NCBI GenBank assembly: GCA_037447605.1
Contig: CM074815.1
Coordinates: 707,962 to 730,081, forward strand
Source: Zygnema circumcarinatum
Taxonomy: Eukaryota; Streptophyta; Zygnematophyceae; Zygnematales; Zygnemataceae
DNA length: 22,120 nucleotides
Direction: 5' to 3'
Under the pieces are notes generated by a model. The model did not search any database, was not told the DNA's origin, and was given only the letters and a program-made list of their open reading frames with translations. Shown here piece by piece: positions 19,810-22,120 of this stretch; within the stretch, counting starts at the first letter, position 1, and each line of letters starts with the position of its first letter. The translations under genes were made by a program, and so were the position numbers.

Positions 19810-21998
19810 ATGGCAAACGTAAGGAGGAGCATGCTGCTGCTGGGCGCGCTGGCCTTGTGCTTCGCCATGGTTTTCCACCTCCAGCATTCCTCTGTGCTCT
19901 TCGCTACGCGGCATGCAACAAAGGAGCCATCGTTCCACGAAGTCAGGGCTAACAGGAGAACGCTCATCAGCCAGTTGGAGGGCCATGCTGTAAATTTCTT
20001 CGACTCATCTCACTTGAAAATCTCATCTAAATCTTGATCTTCGCTGATCTTATTTACTTTTTAAAGTTTTGTCTCGCTTAATTTGAGTTTAATCTGATTA
20101 GGTTAAATATGTCAAGCTCCAGGGTGGGATCCGGCGGGTTCTTAAAGTTTTGGAGCATGTGAAGCTTTTTATTACTGGTGAACGAAGTAAGGCGCAGTGG
20201 CAATGGTAACAGTTCATTTGACTGCCTGACTCAACCGATCCTTGTTCTCAATTCATCGATCAGCTGCACCGTCATTTCAAACTGTCAACGATTCTCAAAA
20301 TCACCTGGGATGGGAACCAAGTTAAACTTTACCGTAGGCAAAAGGAGAGAAAATCGATTATAATCGGCATCATTAAACTTTGTTAACCTTGAGCAATCTG
20401 TTCACACTTTCCTTTCTCTGCTTCATATCTATCATTGAAGATGTGGAGCAAGTGAGTTAGTTTTTAGTCGACTAGACGTGCCAAAAAAAACCCTAAAAAC
20501 CCTAAAACCCTAAAACCCTAAAACCCTAAAACCCTAAAAACCATTAAGTACCATGTCTGAAATTATACAAGTTACAAGTCTCCGGCACTCCTTCCTGTGA
20601 ATTCAGCTATCCCTGTTTGTATCATTGACGTAAAAAGTTTTTACTTTGGGGTGCAGAAGCGTGAAGTCGCCCTCTGTTTCATCGGAGATTTTCAACCCAT
20701 TAATGTGAACGGATCGGATGTGAAAAAAATACTTGTCGAGGCCGTCGACAAGTCGGATGTTTTTTTCCACTGCCCGTTCGACGAACATACCCATAAACTA
20801 AATAATCTGAATTTCACTGCGAACTTGAAGGGCATCCGCATTTTCCCAGCACATACAGCGAGTGGCGTTGCAATGCCTCTCCTAATTCTTCAAAAGAAGC
20901 AAACGGTGAGGTTTGAACTCGTGACCTGCCGCCACTGTATAAAAAGGTTATCACAATTGAATCTTGTTGTATGTTATCGTTCTGGCAGTCAGTGTGTTTT
21001 TTTTGGTCCTTATTTAGACATAAAGGCGAAAGAAAATTCCAACCCTAATCCTAACCCTAAACCTAACTCTAACCCTAATCCTAACCCTAAACCTAAACCT
21101 AACTCTAACCCTAATCCTAACCCTAAACCTAAACCTAACCCTAATCCTGACCCTAAACCTAGACCTAACCCTAATCCTAACCCTAAACCTAAACCCAAAC
21201 CTAATCCTAACCCTAAACCTAACCCTAACTCTAATCCTAACTCTAAACCTAACCCTAAACCTAATCCTAACCCTAATCCTAACCCTAATCCTAACCCTAA
21301 TCCTAACACTAATCCTAACCCTAATCCTAACCCTAAACCTAAACCTAACCCTAATCCTTACCCTTTTTCAGAACGTCACCATATCGACGAATCCGGAGAG
21401 GAGAAACGTGCTGGATGTGACGAGCAGGGACATGTGCAGCACATGGAGAAATTTCAACGGAAGTTGGGATGCTCTCCTGGATGCTCATGATGCCAAGAAA
21501 AATGGAACAGATAACCCTCGCTTTTTCGCCCAAATTGCAAAAAATTGTACCGACTCGTTCGCATTGGTACGCAGTCTTTTCAGCTATGAGAGAGAAAAAC
21601 TCCTCACAAAAAAAAAAAAAAAATGTGGCTCGACTGAAATAACTTGCTCACTTTGTGGTTCACTTGCAACTCATTTCAACATAGTGAGTGAAATTTAGGC
21701 GATGCCTTCAAATGCAGCCCAAATTCTTAGTAAGAACCTATTGCAAGTTTTTCCCCTTACTATCAAATTCGCGAACCTGTTCAGTTTTCGAAAACTGATT
21801 GCGTATTAGATCTTCGGCATTGGAATGATGGAAAAGTGAATGTGCTCACGTTTGCAGGTTCAAAAGCGAGTGGGGAGGTGGGTATCGCCCCCTTTGAGAG
21901 TGGTCTGCAAGCGCAAGTGGATGGGCAGACTCGCCACTCTCGGGAGGGGACGTGACGCATGGGGACTGCTCCTTGAACCCCTCCAAATGGCGCCGTGA
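19810..21998 (+). CDS. Secretory/type II membrane protein, possibly DUF7796-like (may continue beyond window)
   Basis: Exon 1 (19810-19989) encodes MANVRRSMLLLGALALCFAM followed by more hydrophobic residues: a signal peptide or, more likely, a type II anchor. Likely exon 2 is 20102-20186 (VKYVKLQGGIRRVLKVLEHV, phase 1 end), joined to 20607-20905. Skipping it and entering at AAGCGTGAAG (about 20656) also keeps frame. Exon 3 contains VALCFIGDFQPINVNGSDV, DVFFHCPFDEHTHKLNNLNF and LKGIRIFPAH. This arrangement resembles the start of a plant family recalled as DUF7796 (AVCLVGGARRFELTGPS and DLFLHSPLD type motifs); the match is from memory and weak. Exons 21372-21566 and 21858 onward follow in phase 0. 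Six N-glycosylation sequons (NGS, NFT, NVT, NGS, NGT, NCT) support a lumenal location. The frame ends at TGA 21996-21998, but CC|GTGAGT at 21994/21995 is a strong donor, so the gene may run past the window. Confidence 0.6.
20490..20541. repeat. (CCCTAAAA)n telomere-type array in a gene 3 intron
   Basis: Six units of CCCTAAAA or CCCTAAAAA, the complement of TTTTAGGG, the Chlamydomonas-type telomere repeat (the Arabidopsis type has seven bases). It is short and lies in the intron before the 20607 exon. Confidence 0.9.
20897..20960 (-). other. tRNA-like (pol III B-box) remnant
   Basis: On the minus strand, GGTCACGAGTTCAAACCTC fits a tRNA T-arm/B box (GTTCRANNC) with its usual GGTCACGA lead. The presumed A box upstream is degenerate and no cloverleaf can be drawn, so this may be a tRNA-derived SINE remnant or chance. 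It overlaps the exon 3 donor of gene 3. Confidence 0.3.
21036..21360. repeat. Degenerate hexamer telomere-like array, AA(C/T/A)CCT, in a gene 3 intron
   Basis: About 54 hexamers in perfect six-base register: AACCCT, AATCCT, AAACCT and AACTCT. The left part repeats blocks of five or six hexamers (C,T,C,A,(A),S order); the right part alternates AACCCT/AATCCT as a 12-bp unit. It ends directly at the polypyrimidine tract and acceptor (CCCTTTTTCAG) at 21371. The intron is stop-free in the upstream frame and reads as an Asn-Pro/Lys-Pro repeat if retained. Confidence 0.92.
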
Positions 21999-22049
21999 GT
22001 TTCACTCTGCCAAACTTAGTTTGGCGGTTGTCACATTGGGATTATCTAT

Positions 22050-22120
22050 CCCTCCCTCCTCTCCCCTTCCTCCTCCCTCCTCTCCCCTTCCTCCTCCCTC
22101 CTTTCGCCCTTCCTCCCCCC
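22050..22120. repeat. 21-bp pyrimidine minisatellite at window edge
   Basis: TCTCCCCTTCCTCCTCCCTCC-type units begin at 22060 and 22081 and continue, diverging, to the window end. It may be intronic if gene 3 continues. Confidence 0.8.

Noticed and set aside
20597-21490. 297-codon continuous frame with Asn-Pro/Lys-Pro repeats
   Set aside because: The repeat lies in an intron. The spliced frame after 21371 differs from the read-through frame and gives a much more protein-like sequence with sequons.

Overview
The window looks like nuclear DNA of a plant-lineage eukaryote, possibly a streptophyte (charophyte-type) green alga. The evidence is a Ty1/copia pol relic, genes with short GT-AG introns, plant or algal telomere-type repeats (CCCTAAA and CCCTAAAA words) and telo-box motifs near gene starts. 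The genus is not proven by the sequence. There are no bacterial operons, CRISPR arrays or rRNA genes.

Layout. Bases 1-1340 hold a broken copia retrotransposon on the minus strand (integrase then reverse transcriptase). Bases 1336-5384 are almost entirely low-complexity repeats, arranged as a giant nested inverted repeat: GA-rich arm, unique arm, (GGGA)n, a small foldback unit with a TA loop, (TCCC)n, unique arm, CT-rich arm. A duplicated GA/CT hairpin cassette follows. Bases 5385-9052 hold three copies of a composite superunit: an AT-rich block, a conserved 250-380 bp module containing (GA)n, and a 95-bp tandem array rich in CCAAT words and perfect palindromes. The first copy also carries a 91-bp array. 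Bases 9386-10125 hold two blocks of a related 42-bp palindromic repeat, one with a perfect 36-bp palindrome.

The right half is genic, and all three genes lie on the plus strand. Gene 1 (about 10187-12045, two exons) encodes an unidentified membrane protein with Arg/Glu-rich linkers. Gene 2 (14222-18718, eight exons, perhaps one more upstream) encodes a coiled-coil protein of about 913 residues, and every intron is phase 0. Gene 3 (from 19810, may continue past the window) encodes a secretory, probably type II membrane protein with six N-glycosylation sequons. It weakly resembles a plant family of unknown function that I recall as DUF7796. Two of its introns carry telomere-like arrays of different types. 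Between genes 1 and 2 lies a 499-bp candidate MITE with TA target duplications and 26-bp terminal inverted repeats.

Nothing links the three genes into one pathway. The unusual content is the repeat architecture. Exon coordinates come from reading splice sites by eye and joining frames; no transcript data were available.
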